This document shows, in pieces, positions 16,424 to 28,049 of a stretch of 64,000 nucleotides of DNA (the first letter of the stretch is position 1; each line of letters opens with the position of its first letter). The notes beneath the pieces are model-generated. The model was given only the letters and a program-made list of their open reading frames with translations, made no database searches and had not been told where the DNA came from. The stretch covers positions 3,658,001-3,722,000 of the forward strand of contig NZ_LT607413.1 in NCBI RefSeq assembly GCF_900091495.1, in the 5' to 3' direction. This DNA comes from Micromonospora echinospora (lineage in GTDB: Bacteria; Actinomycetota; Actinomycetes; Mycobacteriales; Micromonosporaceae). A program made the translations under genes and the position numbers.

Positions 16424-19027
16424 TCAGACCTTGAGCATGTTGTCCAGCAGCAGGGCGCAGCGGATCAGCCCGAGGTGGCTGTACGCCTGCGGATGGTTGC
16501 CCAGCCCACGCTCGGCGAGCGGGTCGTACTGCTCGGGGAGCAGTCCGGTCGGCCCCGCCGTGTCGACCATCTGGGTGAACAGCTCCTCCGCGTCGGTGCG
16601 CCGACCGGTGCGCAGGTACGCCTCGATCAGCCACGCCGTGCAGATGTGGAAGCCGCCCTCCCGGCCCGGCAGACCGTCGTCCCAGTGGTACCGGTAGACC
16701 ACCGGTCCGCTGCGCAGGTCCGCCTCGATCTTGAGGACCGTGGAGAGGAAGCGCGGGTCGTCGCCGGGGAGCAGCCCGGACAGGCCGATCCAGAGCGACG
16801 AGGCGTCCATGTCCTCGTCCCCGTAGGCCACGCTGTACGCCTCGACGCCCTCGTGCCAGCCGTGCTCCAGCACGTTCGCGCCGATCCGGTCGCGCAGCTC
16901 CACCCACTCCGGCCGGTCGCCGTCGCCGTGCCGCCGGACCACGTGCAGCGCCCGGTCGACGGTCATCCAGCACATCACCTTGGAGAAGATGTGGTGGCGC
17001 GGTGGGAGGCGGGCCTCCCAGATGCCGTGGTCGGGCTCGTGCCAGCGGCGGCGGACCGCCTCGACCATGTTCTCCAGCACCCGCCACTCGGTCTCGCGCA
17101 CCGAGCCCCGGGCGTCGGCCACGCCCGCGATGAGGTCGGCGATCGGGCCGAACACGTCCAGTTGGAGCTGGTGGTTGGCGAGGTTGCCGACCCGCACCGG
17201 CCGGGAGCCGGCGTAACCGGGCAGGGTGTCGATGACCGCCTCGGCGCCCAGCTCGTACCCGTCGACCGTGTAGAGCGGGTGCAGCCGCTCCGGGTGTCCG
17301 CCGGTGCGCTCGACGCAGCCGTCCACCCAGCGCAGCAGCGCCTCGGCCTCCTCCAGCGAGCCGAGGTCGACCAGCACCCGCGCGGTCATCGCCGCGTCCC
17401 GGAGCCAGCAGTACCGGTAGTCCCAGTTGCGGACGCCGCCCAGCTCCTCGGGGAGCGAGGTGGTCGCCGCCGCGAGGATCGAGCCGGTCGCCTCGTGGCA
17501 GAGGCCGCGCAGCGTCAGCGCGCTGCGGGCGACCAGGTCACGGGCGGTCTGCGGCAGGCGCAGCGAGGACACCCAGTCCTTCCACGGCTGCTCGGCGGTG
17601 GCCTGCCGCTCGTGCACCGGGAGCCGGTGGTGCTCCAGGCTGTGCGTGCCGAAGCGCAGCTCGCAGGTGACCTGTCCACCGGCGGCGGAGAGGTCCACCA
17701 CCGCCTTGGCGGTCTCGTACCCGCCGTCGTTGGTCACCTGCCACTGCACGCCCGGGGAGTAGAGCGACACCGGCTCGTTGGAGCCGAGCACCAGCAGCCC
17801 GTCACCGAGCGGCTGGAGCTGCACCGCCACCTGGCCGAACTCCGGCCGGGGGGCGAACTCCAGCCTGACCCGGCCGGAGCCGGTGAGAACCCGGATCAGG
17901 GTCGAGTCGCCGGAGACGATCGTCGACCCGCTTGGCACGTCGTCGCTGGACGGCCGGTCGAGCCAGTCGGTCACGGTCAGGCCGGACCAGCGGGTCTCCA
18001 CCGTCATGGTGCCGTTGCGGTACCGCTGTCCCAGCGGAATGCCGCCCCGCTCGGGGGCGACACTGAAGTGCCCGGCGGGGCTGCCGCCGACCAGGTCGGC
18101 GAAGATGGCCGCCGAGTCCGGCTTGGGGTGGCAGAGCCAGGTGATCTTGGCTTCCGGGGTGAGCAGCGCGACGGTCCGCCCGTTGGCGAGCATCGAGTGC
18201 CGCTCGATCGGCACCGCCCGCTCGCCGAACAGCCAGTGCCGCCGGGTCTCCAGCAGCAGCGCCAGCGCCCGGGCGGCCTCGATCGGCTCGGCGACCCGGA
18301 AGTGCGCCTTCGTGTCACCCGGGCCGATCTTGATGCCGATGTCCGGCCCGTGCAGGTTGCCGAAGGCGTTCTCGTCGGTGACGTCGTCGCCGATGAAGAG
18401 CACCGCGCTCGCGGAGAGCTGGGTGCGGAGCTGGTCGACGGCGGTGCCCTTGTGGGTGGCGACCACCGACAGCTCGATGACCTCCTTGCCCTGGGTGACC
18501 GTGACCCCGTCCCAGATCGCCGGACCGCTGCGGACCGCCTCGACGGCACTGGCCGCGATCTGCGGCGGCACCCCCCGGGTGTGCACCGCGACGCTGGCCG
18601 GCTTGCGCTCCAGCCGGACGCCCGGGTGGGCGGCGGCGATCTCGCGCAGCTCGTTGCGGAGCCGGGTGCGGACGGCGATCAGCTCGGGGCTGAGCCGCTC
18701 GACGAAGCCGATGTCGAATTCGGAGCCGTGACTACCGACGAGGTGGACCTCGCTGGGCAGCCGGGACAGGGCGGCCAGGTCGCGCAGCGCGCGTCCGGAG
18801 ACCACCGCGACACTGGTCTGCGGCAGCGCGGCGAGCGCCCGGACGGCGGCCACCGACTCGTGCAGCGGCACCGCCTTGCTCGGATCTTCGACGATCGGAG
18901 CGAGCGTGCCGTCGTAGTCGCAGGCGACCAGAAGCTGGGGGACCCGGGCGATCCGGCCGATCGCCGCCCGCAGTTCGGGGTCGATGACCCCGTGGGTCTG
19001 TGCGGGCTCGGTGACGCTCGTGTTCAC
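16424..19027 (-). CDS. Trehalose-6-phosphate phosphatase fused to a GH15 glucoamylase/trehalase-like domain
   Basis: 867 aa. Residues about 30-260 form a HAD phosphatase of the OtsB type: [16 protein letters not shown] (nucleophile Asp), [35 protein letters not shown] and [13 protein letters not shown]. From about 275 to the end it reads as GH15 with its N-terminal beta-sandwich: [26 protein letters not shown], then [29 protein letters not shown] (general acid Glu) and [15 protein letters not shown]15 enzymes in mycobacteria include a trehalase, so one chain may dephosphorylate trehalose 6-phosphate and also hydrolyse trehalose or another alpha-glucoside. The ATG overlaps the otsA stop (ATGA). 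A single frame without breaks argues for a true fusion. Confidence 0.93.
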   Translation of the reverse strand: MNTSVTEPAQTHGVIDPELRAAIGRIARVPQLLVACDYDGTLAPIVEDPSKAVPLHESVAAVRALAALPQTSVAVVSGRALRDLAALSRLPSEVHLVGSHGSEFDIGFVERLSPELIAVRTRLRNELREIAAAHPGVRLERKPASVAVHTRGVPPQIAASAVEAVRSGPAIWDGVTVTQGKEVIELSVVATHKGTAVDQLRTQLSASAVLFIGDDVTDENAFGNLHGPDIGIKIGPGDTKAHFRVAEPIEAARALALLLETRRHWLFGERAVPIERHSMLANGRTVALLTPEAKITWLCHPKPDSAAIFADLVGGSPAGHFSVAPERGGIPLGQRYRNGTMTVETRWSGLTVTDWLDRPSSDDVPSGSTIVSGDSTLIRVLTGSGRVRLEFAPRPEFGQVAVQLQPLGDGLLVLGSNEPVSLYSPGVQWQVTNDGGYETAKAVVDLSAAGGQVTCELRFGTHSLEHHRLPVHERQATAEQPWKDWVSSLRLPQTARDLVARSALTLRGLCHEATGSILAAATTSLPEELGGVRNWDYRYCWLRDAAMTARVLVDLGSLEEAEALLRWVDGCVERTGGHPERLHPLYTVDGYELGAEAVIDTLPGYAGSRPVRVGNLANHQLQLDVFGPIADLIAGVADARGSVRETEWRVLENMVEAVRRRWHEPDHGIWEARLPPRHHIFSKVMCWMTVDRALHVVRRHGDGDRPEWVELRDRIGANVLEHGWHEGVEAYSVAYGDEDMDASSLWIGLSGLLPGDDPRFLSTVLKIEADLRSGPVVYRYHWDDGLPGREGGFHICTAWLIEAYLRTGRRTDAEELFTQMVDTAGPTGLLPEQYDPLAERGLGNHPQAYSHLGLIRCALLLDNMLKV

Positions 19028-20424
19028 GCAGCCTCCACGCCGGGTGTGCCGAGTTCACTGAGAAACGACTTGGCCCAGTGACCCACGTCATGGGTCCGCA
19101 GGTGTCGTTGCATGATTCGCATGCGGCGGCGGGCCTCCGTCCGCTCCACGTGCACAGCCTTCAGCAGGGCTTCCTTGACCGCTTCCGGGTCGTGCGGGTT
19201 ACACAGAAATGCCTGGCGCAGCTCCGTCGCAGCACCGGCGAACTCACTGAGCACGAGCGCGCCGCCCTGGTCGGCGCGCGATGCCACGTACTCCTTGGCC
19301 ACCAAATTCATTCCGTCTCGCAGCGGGGTCACCATCATCACGTCCGCCGCAACATACATGGCGGCGAGCTCACTGCGAGAGTACGACTGGTGGAGGTAGT
19401 GGACCGCCGGCACGCCGACTCTCCCGTACTCGCCGTTGATCCGGCCGACTTCGCGCTCGACCTTCACTCTCAGTGCCTGGTAGTGCTCGACGCGTTCCCG
19501 GCTCGGGGTGGCCACCTGCACCATGACGGCGTCCGGAACTGTCAGCTTTCCGTCAGAAAGTAGTTCCCGGAAGGCCTTGAGGCGCAGCTCGATGCCCTTG
19601 GTGTAGTCCAGCCGGTCCACGCCGAGGATGATCGTCTTGGGGTTGCCCAGCTCCTCCCGGATCTGCTTGGCGCGTGCCTGGATGGCCGGGTCGGCGGCGA
19701 GCCGCTCCATCTCCCTGACATCGATGGAGATCGGGAACGCGCCGGCCTTGACCTGGCGTCCGTCGACCTGGATCATCTGCCCCTCGTAGCGCAGCCCGAG
19801 CAGGTGCCGGGCCAGCCGGACGAAGTTCTGCGCGGCCAGCCGCTGCTGGAAGCCGACCAGGTCCGCGCCGAGCAGGCCGCGCAGCACCTCGGCGCGCAGC
19901 GGCATCTGCATGAACAGCTCGATCGGCGGGAACGGGATGTGCAGGAAGAAGCCGATCCGCAGGTCGGGACGGAGTTCGCGGAGCATCGCCGGGACCAGCT
20001 GGAGCTGGTAGTCCTGCACCCAGACTGTCGCGCCCTCGGCCGCCACGTCCGCCGCGGCCTCCGCGAACCGGGCGTTGACCAGCCGGTACGCGTCCCGCCA
20101 GCGCCGCTTGTACGCCGGGGTCTCCACGGCGTCGTGGTACAGCGGCCAGATCGTGGCGTTGGACTGCCCCTCGTAGTAGCGCTCCAGCTCCTCAGCGCTC
20201 AACGGCACCGGGTGCAGTCGGATGCCCTCCAGGTCGAACGGCTCGGGAGCGGCTCCGGTGCCGCCCGCCCAGCCGACCCAGGTGCCCTGGTGTTCGGCGA
20301 GGACCGGGTGCAGCGCGGTGACGAGGCCGCCCGGACTACGGCGCCACTGCCGTCCCTCCGGAGTGCTCACCTCGTCGACCGGTAGACGGTTCGCCACAAC
20401 GACAAAGGAGCTACGGACGGTCAC
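19024..20424 (-). CDS. otsA: Trehalose-6-phosphate synthase OtsA
   Basis: 466 aa, GT20. Transfers glucose from a nucleotide sugar to glucose 6-phosphate. Motifs are [14 protein letters not shown] at the N-terminus, [56 protein letters not shown] (nucleotide-sugar binding) and [18 protein letters not shown]. It is the first gene of the trehalose operon and overlaps the otsB-GH15 fusion by four bases. The GTG at 20424 is preferred because ggaggtgg lies about 8 nt upstream and the family similarity begins here. Confidence 0.95.
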   Translation of the reverse strand: MTVRSSFVVVANRLPVDEVSTPEGRQWRRSPGGLVTALHPVLAEHQGTWVGWAGGTGAAPEPFDLEGIRLHPVPLSAEELERYYEGQSNATIWPLYHDAVETPAYKRRWRDAYRLVNARFAEAAADVAAEGATVWVQDYQLQLVPAMLRELRPDLRIGFFLHIPFPPIELFMQMPLRAEVLRGLLGADLVGFQQRLAAQNFVRLARHLLGLRYEGQMIQVDGRQVKAGAFPISIDVREMERLAADPAIQARAKQIREELGNPKTIILGVDRLDYTKGIELRLKAFRELLSDGKLTVPDAVMVQVATPSRERVEHYQALRVKVEREVGRINGEYGRVGVPAVHYLHQSYSRSELAAMYVAADVMMVTPLRDGMNLVAKEYVASRADQGGALVLSEFAGAATELRQAFLCNPHDPEAVKEALLKAVHVERTEARRRMRIMQRHLRTHDVGHWAKSFLSELGTPGVEAA

Positions 20425-20753
20425 GATCGGCCACCTCCGGTAAACGACGGGTCCACCGCACGAGCGTACTGAGCGTATCTGCGGTGTCTGGGGCCCCGTG
20501 CGGCAGTTACTTCCCAGGTCGGCGACCACCGAACCTGGACGTGATCTGCCTGACGTCCCCTTGACGGTGCTGCGGCGACCTGGGCGGGCGGCGCGCGCCG
20601 GTAGGGGCGGGGTGATGTGGGCGGAGCACGGCGAACCTGTCAGGATTGAGGATGGCGTGTGTGTGCCCGGCCGACGGCCGGCGGCACGCGGGCGGGCCGA
20701 TCCGCCCTTCGCTCGCCGGCTCCCAATCGCAACGTACGGAGGTAGCCCGCACC
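20425..20753. other. Divergent intergenic region between otsA and ettA
   Basis: 329 bases. It must hold the promoters of both operons. Ribosome-binding sites are seen at each end (ggaggtgg for otsA on the minus strand; ggaggt at 20738 for ettA). A short direct repeat gagcgta is present near 20462-20475. I see no clear -35/-10 pair and no small gene. Confidence 0.5.
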
Positions 20754-22430
<1,677 letters not shown>

Positions 22431-22432
22431 GC

Positions 22433-22885
22433 ATGAGCGACCGGTTCGTCTACCACTGCACGCTGCGCTGGTCCGACCTGGACGCGTACGGCCACGTCAA
22501 CAACGCCCGCTTCCTCACCCTCTACGAGGAGGCCCGGGTGGCGTTGATGTTCGCCGGCGGCCGGGCGTGGGGGGTCGGCTCGTTCGCCGAGGGCGTGGTC
22601 ATCGCCCGGCACGAGATCGACTACGTCCGCCCGGTCGACTACGCGCTCGGTCGGGCCACCGCGGACGCGGCCCCGACCGTCCGGATCGAGCTCTGGGTGG
22701 AGGAGATCCGCCGGGCCGCCTTCACCATCGCGTACGAGCTGTACGACGGTGACGTGCTGGCCAGCCGGGCCCGGTCGGTGCTGGTCCCGTACGACCTGGC
22801 GGAGAAGCGGCTGCGTCGGCTCACCGACTCCGAGCGGACCTTCCTGGAGAACTACGCGCTGCCGCCGGCACGGGAGCCGGCGTGA
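22433..22885 (+). CDS. Hotdog-fold acyl-CoA thioesterase (YbgC/4HBT family)
   Basis: 150 aa. The 4HBT signature is RWSDLDAYGHVNNARFLTLYEEAR, with the catalytic Asp in DLDAYGHVNN; VIARHEIDYVRPV follows, as in YbgC-like thioesterases. It hydrolyses acyl-CoA thioesters in the cytoplasm; the chain preference is unknown. The ATG is two bases after the ettA stop and the gene ends with a GTGA overlap into the next, so the three genes form one operon. Confidence 0.9.
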   Translation: MSDRFVYHCTLRWSDLDAYGHVNNARFLTLYEEARVALMFAGGRAWGVGSFAEGVVIARHEIDYVRPVDYALGRATADAAPTVRIELWVEEIRRAAFTIAYELYDGDVLASRARSVLVPYDLAEKRLRRLTDSERTFLENYALPPAREPA

Positions 22886-23592
22886 CCGGCACACCGGTGG
22901 CCGGCCGGCCGGCGTCCGCCGCGCCGGTCGGCCACGGCCTGGCCGGTGTCGCCGACGCGGGCGCGTTCCTGGCCAGATTGGTCCGGTTCGACCCGGCGGC
23001 GGTGGTCCGGCTCCGGCCGGTCGGCCGGTCCGGCCCGACGGCGCTCTGGGCCCGGCTGCCCTGGGGGGTGCTGGTCTGCCGGACGGTCGCCGGCCCGGGA
23101 CCGGGCGACGCGACGGTCGCCGCCGCCGACCTCCTGGCCGAACTGGGCCGGGAGGGGACGGACCTGCCGGTGCGGCGGGACGCGCAGTGGCGCTGGCCGC
23201 TGCCGTCGGCCGCCGGCCGGGTGGTGGAGACCATCCCCGCCGGTGAGCTGCGCCGGTTGGCCGACGCGGCGGCCGGCACCCTGCGCGCCGCCGCGACGCA
23301 CGGCGTGGCCGGACGGGCGGTCGGCCAGCGCGCGGTCCGGGACGCCCTGCTGGACCACGTCGCGGTGGTGGCCACCGGCGCGACGGGGGAGCGGGTCGAG
23401 GTGAGTCAGCGGCTGGTCCAGGGGGTGGTCCGGATGGGCTTCCTCGGGCCGGCCGGTGCCACCGTCGCGGAGGGGGTGCAGGTACGCCTGGCCAACCGTT
23501 GGACCGGCCTGGTGGCGCCGTACGGAGTGGTGTGGTCGCAGAAGGTGGCAGACCTTGCCATAAAGCCCCAGGGTGATCATCCGAACGGATGA
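22882..23592 (+). CDS. Conserved hypothetical protein downstream of the thioesterase
   Basis: 236 aa, no recognisable domain. It is rich in Ala, Val, Arg and Gly, with no signal peptide or clear membrane helix; a motif-like stretch is ALWARLPWGVLVCRTVAGPG. The C-terminal half (RVVETIPAGELRRLADAAAGTLRAA) looks helical. GTGA overlap with the thioesterase and normal codon use support a real gene in the ettA operon. No function can be assigned. Confidence 0.72.
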   Translation: MTGTPVAGRPASAAPVGHGLAGVADAGAFLARLVRFDPAAVVRLRPVGRSGPTALWARLPWGVLVCRTVAGPGPGDATVAAADLLAELGREGTDLPVRRDAQWRWPLPSAAGRVVETIPAGELRRLADAAAGTLRAAATHGVAGRAVGQRAVRDALLDHVAVVATGATGERVEVSQRLVQGVVRMGFLGPAGATVAEGVQVRLANRWTGLVAPYGVVWSQKVADLAIKPQGDHPNG

Positions 23593-23720
23593 CCCCTATT
23601 CCTTCTTCTGTCCCGGGGCTGGCGTTGGGGGGATGCCTCAAGCCGGCTGTCCGGGTACCGTCCATCCTCGGATCCAACGCACGGTAGGCGTCCGGATCCG
23701 CTGGGGAGTGAGGTGCGCGA

Positions 23721-24314
23721 GTGATGCCGTGGTGGTCATGGCGCCCCGGCCACGCCAGTGCTGGCGAGCCGGACAGTCGGAGTGGGATCACAGTGGAGGG
23801 CAGTGTCCGGGTCGGACCACCGGCGCCACGCGAGCCGGGGGACGACTGTCTCGCCGCCGCGGCCGACCGGCCGGCACGCCAGGAAATGTCGGCCGCCGTC
23901 GCCCCGGTGACCCTCGGCCGGGTCTGCGACGCGCTCGACCTGTTGGACGTCCGCTACCTGGCGGACGGCGACGGCAACCTGCTGGCCATGTGGGAACGGC
24001 ACGCGGTGCTGGTCACGCTGGAGGGGCCGGAGGACGAGATCCTGGTCATGCGGGCCCGTCCACACGCGACCGTGCCGCCGGACTGGGCCGACCGGGCCTA
24101 CCGGGTGGTCAACGAATGGAACCACACGCGGCGGTTCTGCAAGGCGTACATCGGCGACCCCACCGAGCGTGGGCAGTTGCCGATCTACGCTGAGCTCCAG
24201 GTGCCGCTCGGGGCGGGCACGCACGACGCGCTCCTGGTCGAGCTGCTCGACTGTGGCGCGGCGGTCGCGACGAACTTCGTCGACTGGCTGCACGACGAGG
24301 GTGCCCTGCTCTGA
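23721..24314 (+). CDS. YbjN domain-containing protein
   Basis: 197 aa as given; a start at 23793 would give 173 aa. The C-terminal 140 residues match the YbjN fold, a type III secretion chaperone-like domain: VTLGRVCDALDLLDVRYLAD, NLLAMWERHAVLVTLEG, VVNEWNHTRRFCKAYIG, and AVATNFVDWLHDEG. Actinobacteria carry several YbjN proteins of poorly defined, possibly sensory or chaperone function. The Pro-rich N-terminus is not conserved-looking, so the start is uncertain. The gene follows the ettA operon after 128 bases. Confidence 0.8.
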   Translation: MMPWWSWRPGHASAGEPDSRSGITVEGSVRVGPPAPREPGDDCLAAAADRPARQEMSAAVAPVTLGRVCDALDLLDVRYLADGDGNLLAMWERHAVLVTLEGPEDEILVMRARPHATVPPDWADRAYRVVNEWNHTRRFCKAYIGDPTERGQLPIYAELQVPLGAGTHDALLVELLDCGAAVATNFVDWLHDEGALL

Positions 24315-24440
24315 GGTGACGTCGTCGGCGACGCCGGTCGGGATCCCCGACCGGCCGCTGACGTCGCTCTGCCGAATCTCCGCCCGGGTGGGTCTCGTGC
24401 CCCGAGCGGCCCCCGAGCCCGAGCGGTTACTGGGGCCGGA

Positions 24441-24860
24441 TCAGCGGGCGGCCGGGTCGTCCATCACGTTGACCATGAAGTACGCCGCCCGCTCCAGGTA
24501 GTCCCAGAGCACCGTGGCGACGTCCGGTGGCAGGTCCAGGGAGTCGACCGCCCGGCGCATGTGCCGCAGCCAGGCGTCCCGCTCGGCGGGCCCGATCCGG
24601 AACGGGGCGTGCCGCATCCGCAGGCGCGGGTGCCCGCGCTGGGCGGAGTAGGTGTTCGGCCCGCCCCAGTACTGCATCAGGAAGAGCGTCATCCGGTCCG
24701 CGGCCGGAGCGAGGTCCTCCTCCGGATACATCGGGCGCAGCAGCGGATCGTCGGCGATCCCGGCGTAGAACTCGTCGACCAGCCGGCGGAAGGTCGGCTC
24801 ACCCCCGACCGCCTCGAAGAGGGTCATCTGGTCCCGGTCGGCGTCACCTGCGGCACTCAC
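24441..24860 (-). CDS. glbO: Group II truncated haemoglobin GlbO
   Basis: 139 aa. Two-over-two globin fold of group II: TLFEAVGGEPTFRRLVDEFYAGIADDPLLRPMYP, YWGGPNTYSAQRGHPRLRMRHAPFRI (proximal His in the RHAPF region) and AAYFMVNV at the end. Tyr in LMQYWGGP and the Trp in WGGP are characteristic, Trp G8 coming later in the chain. GlbO proteins bind O2 and have roles in redox or respiration in mycobacteria. The GTG start has a ggatggag sequence just upstream. Confidence 0.94.
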   Translation of the reverse strand: MSAAGDADRDQMTLFEAVGGEPTFRRLVDEFYAGIADDPLLRPMYPEEDLAPAADRMTLFLMQYWGGPNTYSAQRGHPRLRMRHAPFRIGPAERDAWLRHMRRAVDSLDLPPDVATVLWDYLERAAYFMVNVMDDPAAR

Positions 24861-24976
24861 CGCTCCATCCTGCCAGGTGCCGCCGGACCCGGCGGGTACG
24901 GCCGCCCGTGCTGCGGTGCGGGCTCCGTCACAGGGGGCGGCACGCCGTTCCCGTCACCGGCCGGTAAGGCGACGAG

Positions 24977-26407
24977 TCACAGCGTGGCGGTGCCGCCGGC
25001 GGCTGCCCGCCGTCCCGTCACCGGGCTCTCGTCACGGGACCCCTCAGCGGCCGGGACGACACCGCGACCCGTCGCCGCGACGGCGGTGTCGGCAGGCGTC
25101 GACGGCGACGACTCGCCGTGGGGCCGCGCGCCGGGCACCTTCGCCGCGGCGATGGCGGCGTCGAAGGCGGCGGCGCTCGGCCAGCGGGCCACCACCACGA
25201 GCATCAGGAGCACGCCGGCCGCGCTCCACAGGCCGACCACCCCGGGAATGGAGAACCGCTCGGCGAGCAGCCCGGTGACGATCACCGCGAAGCCCTGGAT
25301 CACCTGCATGCCGGTCGCCATCACGCCGAACGCCCGGGCGCGGTAGCCGTCGGGCAGGGCCCGGACGAAGAGCCCGTTGGCGACCGGCAGCAGCCCGGCC
25401 ACCGAGAAGCCGCAGACCGCGACGAGCACCGCCACCACGCCCGGCGGGGGGTCGAGCAGAGCCGGCACCAGCACCAGGGGGGCCAGCACGGCGAACGGGC
25501 GGATCAGGGCCACCCGGCGGGCGGGCCGCACGGCTCGCCCGATGATCAGGCCGCCGAGGATGAACCCGACCGGAGCGGCGGCCATGATCACGGCCTGGGT
25601 GGCGGCGGCGTCCACGCCCCCGCCCGAGCGCTCGCCGGCCCAGGCTCCGGCCAGTCCCTCGGGGACGATGGAGAAGAGCATCGAGCTGAACACCAGCACG
25701 GCGATCGACCGCAGCACCGGAGTGCCGAAGACCATCCGGAAGCCCGCACCGGTCTCCCGCAGCAGGGAACTGCGCGGCTCGCCGGTGGACACCCGGGGGT
25801 GGTCGCTGATCCCGAACCGGACGATCAACGCGGACGCGCCGAAACTGGCCGCGTTGACCAGCAGCGCGGCGGTGGGGCTGGCCGTGGCGATGGCGGCGCC
25901 CACCAGGTAGCCGGTCACCTGGGCGGCCTGGCCGACGCTGCTGTTCAGGGAGAGGCCGACCACCAGCCGGTCGCCGCTGAGGATCACCGGCATGAGCGCG
26001 GAGCGCGCGGCCTGGCTCGGCGGGTTGGCCAGCGTGGTGGCGAAGAGGAGACCGAGGATCGCCCACACCGGCAGGTTCGGCACGGCGACCAGCGCGACCA
26101 GCACCATCCGGAACAGGTCGGAGTTGACCATCACGGACCGGTAGCGGCACCGGTCGGCCACGGTGGACAGCAGCGGGCCACCGATCAGCCACGGCAGGTA
26201 GCTCACCGCGAACGCCGCCGCCGACAGGGCCACCGAGTCGGTCTCCCGGTAGACCAGGACGGTCACCGCGGCCTTCGCGATGTAGTCGCCGATCCAGGAG
26301 AGGGTGGTGGCCGTCAGGACCGCTCGGTACTCGCGCTGGGCGAACACTTCACCGAAGGTGGCCGGACCTTCGTGGAGGGGTCGCTCGTCGGACACCGTGG
26401 CCTCCAT
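24977..26407 (-). CDS. MFS transporter (MFS_3/enterobactin exporter-like)
   Basis: 476 aa with about 11-12 hydrophobic segments. The N-terminal segment FAQREYRAVLTATTLSWIGDY and later SALMPVILSGDRLVVGLSLNSSVGQAAQVTGYLVGA are typical of the MFS_3 group (EntS-like or macrolide efflux-like exporters). The last 60 residues are a hydrophilic Ala/Pro/Ser tail in the cytoplasm. Substrate is unknown. The ATG at 26407 is used; a GTG at 26395 preceded by ggagg is an equally good start. Confidence 0.88.
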   Translation of the reverse strand: MEATVSDERPLHEGPATFGEVFAQREYRAVLTATTLSWIGDYIAKAAVTVLVYRETDSVALSAAAFAVSYLPWLIGGPLLSTVADRCRYRSVMVNSDLFRMVLVALVAVPNLPVWAILGLLFATTLANPPSQAARSALMPVILSGDRLVVGLSLNSSVGQAAQVTGYLVGAAIATASPTAALLVNAASFGASALIVRFGISDHPRVSTGEPRSSLLRETGAGFRMVFGTPVLRSIAVLVFSSMLFSIVPEGLAGAWAGERSGGGVDAAATQAVIMAAAPVGFILGGLIIGRAVRPARRVALIRPFAVLAPLVLVPALLDPPPGVVAVLVAVCGFSVAGLLPVANGLFVRALPDGYRARAFGVMATGMQVIQGFAVIVTGLLAERFSIPGVVGLWSAAGVLLMLVVVARWPSAAAFDAAIAAAKVPGARPHGESSPSTPADTAVAATGRGVVPAAEGSRDESPVTGRRAAAGGTATL

Positions 26408-26694
26408 CGTCCCCGACGGTGCCACTCGTGGTGGTCGGGCCGGGAATCGTCGTCAGATCTACGGAGCAGCGAGGACGTGATCACGCTCCGGAGGAGCTCG
26501 TTCCCGGATTCTGCCCGATCGTCTGAAGGCTGGCTAGGGTGAACGGATTGATCGTCGCATCTCCGACTGAACGAACGGACGATACCCGAGGGGCCGGGCG
26601 GATCGCGACCCCTCCGCGGTCGGCCCCCTCGACGTTGGCCGGTCGACCGGAACGAGCCGCAGGTCAGACGGTGGTGGTCGGCCCGGCCCGCAGG
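26408..26694. other. Intergenic region between the MscS and MFS genes
   Basis: 287 bases with no gene recognised. It contains one copy of a 31-bp tandem duplication of the MscS stop region (see separate entry) and, nearer the MFS gene, a moderately AT-rich stretch around 26440-26580 that probably carries the MFS promoter on the minus strand. Confidence 0.45.
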
Positions 26695-26720
26695 TCAGAC
26701 GGTGGCGGTCGGCCCGGCCG
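26659..26720. repeat. 31-bp tandem duplication spanning the MscS stop codon
   Basis: Two copies, at 26659-26689 and 26690-26720, both begin with gcaggtcagacggtgg and differ at two positions. The right-hand copy contains the MscS stop codon and final codons on the minus strand; the left-hand copy lies just beyond the stop. Confidence 0.8.
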
Positions 26721-27723
26721 TGGGGATGCCGGGATAGAAGCGGGCCGCAGCGATCTTGGCAGTGATGCCCGAGTTCTCCAACGACTCGGCCAGCCGCCGG
26801 CGCAACTCCCGACCAACCGCGAACTGCCCGTCCGCGCTCGTCTTGACCACCGTACGGATCACCGCGCCGTCGATGGTCACCTGCTCCACGCCGAGCACCT
26901 CCGGCGGCTCCACGATCTGCGGGGCCAGGTCCGGGTCGAGCGCCACCGACGCCGCAGCGGTCCGCAGCACCGCCGTCGCCTCCTCGGTGCTGGCGAAACC
27001 GATCGGCAGGTCGACCACGACCAGGGCCCACCCCTGGCTCTTGTTGCCGACCCGGATGATCTCGCCGTTGCGGATGTACCAGAGCACCCCACGGGCGTCC
27101 CGGACCGTGGTGACCCGCAGACCCACCGACTCGACCACGCCGGTCGCCTCGCCCACGTCCACCGTGTCACCCACGCCGTACTGGTCCTCCAGCAGCATGA
27201 ACAGCCCGGCGATCAGGTCCTTGACCAGGCTCTGCGCGCCGAAGCCCAGGGCCACGCCGACGATGCCGGCGCTGGCCAGCAGGGGTGCCAGGTCGAAGCT
27301 GAACTCCCGGAGGATCATCAGCAGGGCGATGCCGAAGACGAACGCGGTGACCAGGCTGCTCAACACCGACCCGATCGCCTCGGCCCGCTGCCGGCGCCGC
27401 TCGGGCACGAACTCCCCGGGATCGGTGGCGGCGGTGGGGATCCGCTCCCGCAACGGCTTCAGCAGGGTCGGCACCGACGCGTCCGTGGTGCTCCGCACCA
27501 GCCGCCTGATCGCCCGTTGCAGCAGGAACCGGGCGGCGGCGGCGAGCAGGATGATCAGCACGATCCGCAACGGCTTGAGCAGGATCCAGTAGCTGCCCTC
27601 GGCGAACCAGGTGGAGCCGGTCAGCTCGTAGACGTTCTTGCAGAGCGCGTCGGAGAGGCAGTCGGGGCTCAGCTCCGGCGGCGGGGTCTCCGCGGGAGGT
27701 GGCGTCGGGGCAGCAGCAGTCAC
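26695..27723 (-). CDS. Small-conductance mechanosensitive channel, MscS family
   Basis: 342 aa from this start (356 from a GTG at 27765). An extracytoplasmic N-terminal stretch with two Cys (DCLSDALC) is followed by three membrane segments: WILLKPLRIVLIILLAAAARF, VLSSLVTAFVFGIALLMIL and LLASAGIVGVALGFGAQSLV, the last being the pore-lining TM3 with its Gly/Ala pattern. The MscS beta domain is GDTVDVGEATGVVESVGLRVTTVRD, then GVLWYIRNGEIIRVGN. The channel releases solutes upon hypo-osmotic shock. The VTAAAPT start is chosen from the usual look of actinobacterial homologues; it is not decisive. Confidence 0.92.
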   Translation of the reverse strand: MTAAAPTPPPAETPPPELSPDCLSDALCKNVYELTGSTWFAEGSYWILLKPLRIVLIILLAAAARFLLQRAIRRLVRSTTDASVPTLLKPLRERIPTAATDPGEFVPERRRQRAEAIGSVLSSLVTAFVFGIALLMILREFSFDLAPLLASAGIVGVALGFGAQSLVKDLIAGLFMLLEDQYGVGDTVDVGEATGVVESVGLRVTTVRDARGVLWYIRNGEIIRVGNKSQGWALVVVDLPIGFASTEEATAVLRTAAASVALDPDLAPQIVEPPEVLGVEQVTIDGAVIRTVVKTSADGQFAVGRELRRRLAESLENSGITAKIAAARFYPGIPTAGPTATV

Positions 27724-28049
27724 GTCTGTCTTCGTACCGCACGCTGCGCCGGGAGCGCAGGCCACCCCGTCGCCCGACCGGCCCGTCCGTGGTCACCCTC
27801 GTCCCCGGCCGACCCACCCGGCTTCGCCGGGCGACACCGTTGATCAACCACGGCGAAACCGGCCATCGTTGCACAGTCGAAAAAAGCTTCACGAGGGACC
27901 CCGGATTAGTACGTGCAATCCGGGGTCCGATCAGGGACGATTGGCGCACGGAACGTCGGTGATCCTTCCGGCGTCGACCGCGGCTGGGCTCGTGTTGCCC
28001 GCGGTCGGCCGCGAGGACGCGACGCGGCTAGACCCGGAGGGTGAGCACG
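27724..28049. other. Divergent intergenic region between MscS and HNH genes
   Basis: 326 bases. It includes an A-run (gaaaaaagc near 27880-27888) and a perfect hairpin (separate entry). A ggagg just before the HNH start is its ribosome-binding site. No gene was found. Confidence 0.45.
27898..27928. promoter_or_regulatory. Perfect 11-bp inverted repeat of unknown role
   Basis: gaccccggatt (27898-27908) pairs with aatccggggtc (27918-27928) around a 9-nt loop. It lies upstream of both divergent genes. On the minus strand it is followed after 10 nt by gcttttttc, so it could act as a terminator for an unseen minus-strand transcript. As a symmetric site about 120 nt before the HNH gene it could equally be an operator. 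Confidence 0.45.
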
